Source: Siminovitchia thermophila
GTDB taxonomy: Bacteria > Bacillota > Bacilli > Bacillales > Bacillaceae_C
Direction of reading: 5' to 3'
Assembly: GCF_016909185.1 (NCBI RefSeq)
Contig: NZ_JAFBFH010000026.1
Span: 1-64,000 of the forward strand
Length of the DNA stretch: 64,000 nt
Part shown: positions 63,728 to 64,000 of the stretch, piece by piece
How the letters are laid out: each line of letters begins with the position of its first letter
Numbering within the stretch: the stretch's first letter is position 1
Program-made: the position numbers and the translations under genes
The notes under the pieces: generated by a model
What the model was told of the DNA's origin: nothing
What the model saw: the letters and a program-made list of their open reading frames with translations, nothing else
The model's database searches: none

Positions 63728-63937
63728 ATGCAAAACGGAAAAGTAAAATGGTTTAACAACGAAAAAGGCTACGGTTTTATCGAAGTTGAAGGCGGAGACG
63801 ATGTATTCGTACATTTCACTGCCATTCAAGGCGAAGGCTTTAAAACATTGGAAGAAGGCCAAGAAGTCTCTTTTGAAATCGTTGAAGGAAACCGTGGACC
63901 TCAGGCTGCTAACGTTAACAAAGTAACCACAATATAA
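63728..63937 (+). CDS. cspB: Cold-shock protein CspB-like
   Basis: This 69-residue OB-fold protein has RNP1 (KGYGFIEV) and RNP2 (VFVHFTAI) and starts [20 protein letters not shown]. It binds single-stranded nucleic acid and keeps mRNA unfolded in the cold. It is longer by three C-terminal residues than the paralogue at 20317 and has an N-terminus closer to B. subtilis CspB. AGGAGGATTAAG precedes the ATG. A clear promoter and terminator frame it as a single-gene unit. Confidence 0.95.
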   Translation: MQNGKVKWFNNEKGYGFIEVEGGDDVFVHFTAIQGEGFKTLEEGQEVSFEIVEGNRGPQAANVNKVTTI

Positions 63938-63944
63938 AATGCAC

Positions 63945-63973
63945 AAGGCTGACTATTGCGTCAGCCTTTTTTT
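63945..63973 (+). terminator. Terminator of cspB
   Basis: AAGGCTGAC (63945-63953) pairs with GTCAGCCTT (63960-63968), followed by a run of T. Confidence 0.9.
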
Positions 63974-64000
63974 GTTCTAGTAAGGAAAAGGTATCTCCTG

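Overview
The window reads as a chromosome segment of a spore-forming Bacillaceae member, possibly a thermotolerant one. The evidence is gene content and order: brxA(yphP)-cvfC(ypgR), ypmR/ypmS, dfrA-thyA, yozE-yozD, mntR, a YjcZ-type sporulation peptide, a YIEGIA protein with its partner, divergent ku and ligD, an intracellular subtilisin, and strong AGGAGG-type ribosome sites. Species cannot be fixed from sequence alone. No rRNA or tRNA gene was found.

Layout. 0.2-4 kb: thiamin salvage operon tenA-thiW-thiD-thiM-thiE under a TPP riboswitch. 4-6.3 kb: AEC permease, FAD-synthetase-like protein, small membrane protein. 6.5-10 kb: glycine betaine ABC transporter in the order opuAC-opuAB-opuAA. 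10.7-12.7 kb: YIEGIA protein, its partner and uppP. 12.9-14.1 kb: decayed ABC ATPase and another degraded reading frame. 14.1-18.2 kb: cobalamin riboswitch, class I ribonucleotide reductase with an associated flavodoxin. 18.2-28.6 kb: intracellular serine protease, cold-shock protein, Ku/LigD end joining, DedA and GNAT proteins, CAP-domain protein and several decayed genes. 28.9-34.9 kb: AT-rich accessory stretch with a Cys-rich unknown protein, an S41 protease and a VanY-like peptidase. 34.9-48.7 kb: deoD, then a phenylacetic acid (PAA) cluster: nitronate monooxygenase, gamma-carbonic-anhydrase-like protein, paaX, thiolase, hydroxyacyl-CoA dehydrogenase, paaD-C-B-A, ferredoxin, ferredoxin reductase, paaK, two thioesterases (one frameshifted) and an amidase. 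49.5-64 kb: housekeeping genes (yozDE, yjcZ, msrAB, ypmS/R, dfrA, thyA, brxA, cvfC, an ABC-F protein, fhs, AIM24, mntR, cspB).

How genes work together. PaaK activates phenylacetate, and PaaABC(D) epoxidises the CoA ester. No PaaE reductase is present; a ferredoxin and a flavin reductase sit in its place. PaaH-type dehydrogenase and thiolase finish the beta-oxidation end, and PaaX is the likely repressor. Ring isomerase and hydrolase (PaaG, PaaZ) are not in the window. B12 should switch off the class I reductase, which suggests a B12-dependent class II enzyme elsewhere in the genome.

The most unusual content is non-coding. There is a modular palindromic repeat family whose hairpin arms differ between copies but still pair. 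There are three copies of a 128-bp terminal-inverted-repeat element carrying its own terminator-like hairpin, two of them exactly three bases past a stop codon. Two cas-less type I-C-like CRISPR remnants are present, one with a leader-like hairpin. A TAACGTTA motif recurs upstream of PAA genes, and a multi-hairpin leader precedes a GNAT gene. No complete new defence or biosynthetic system was seen.
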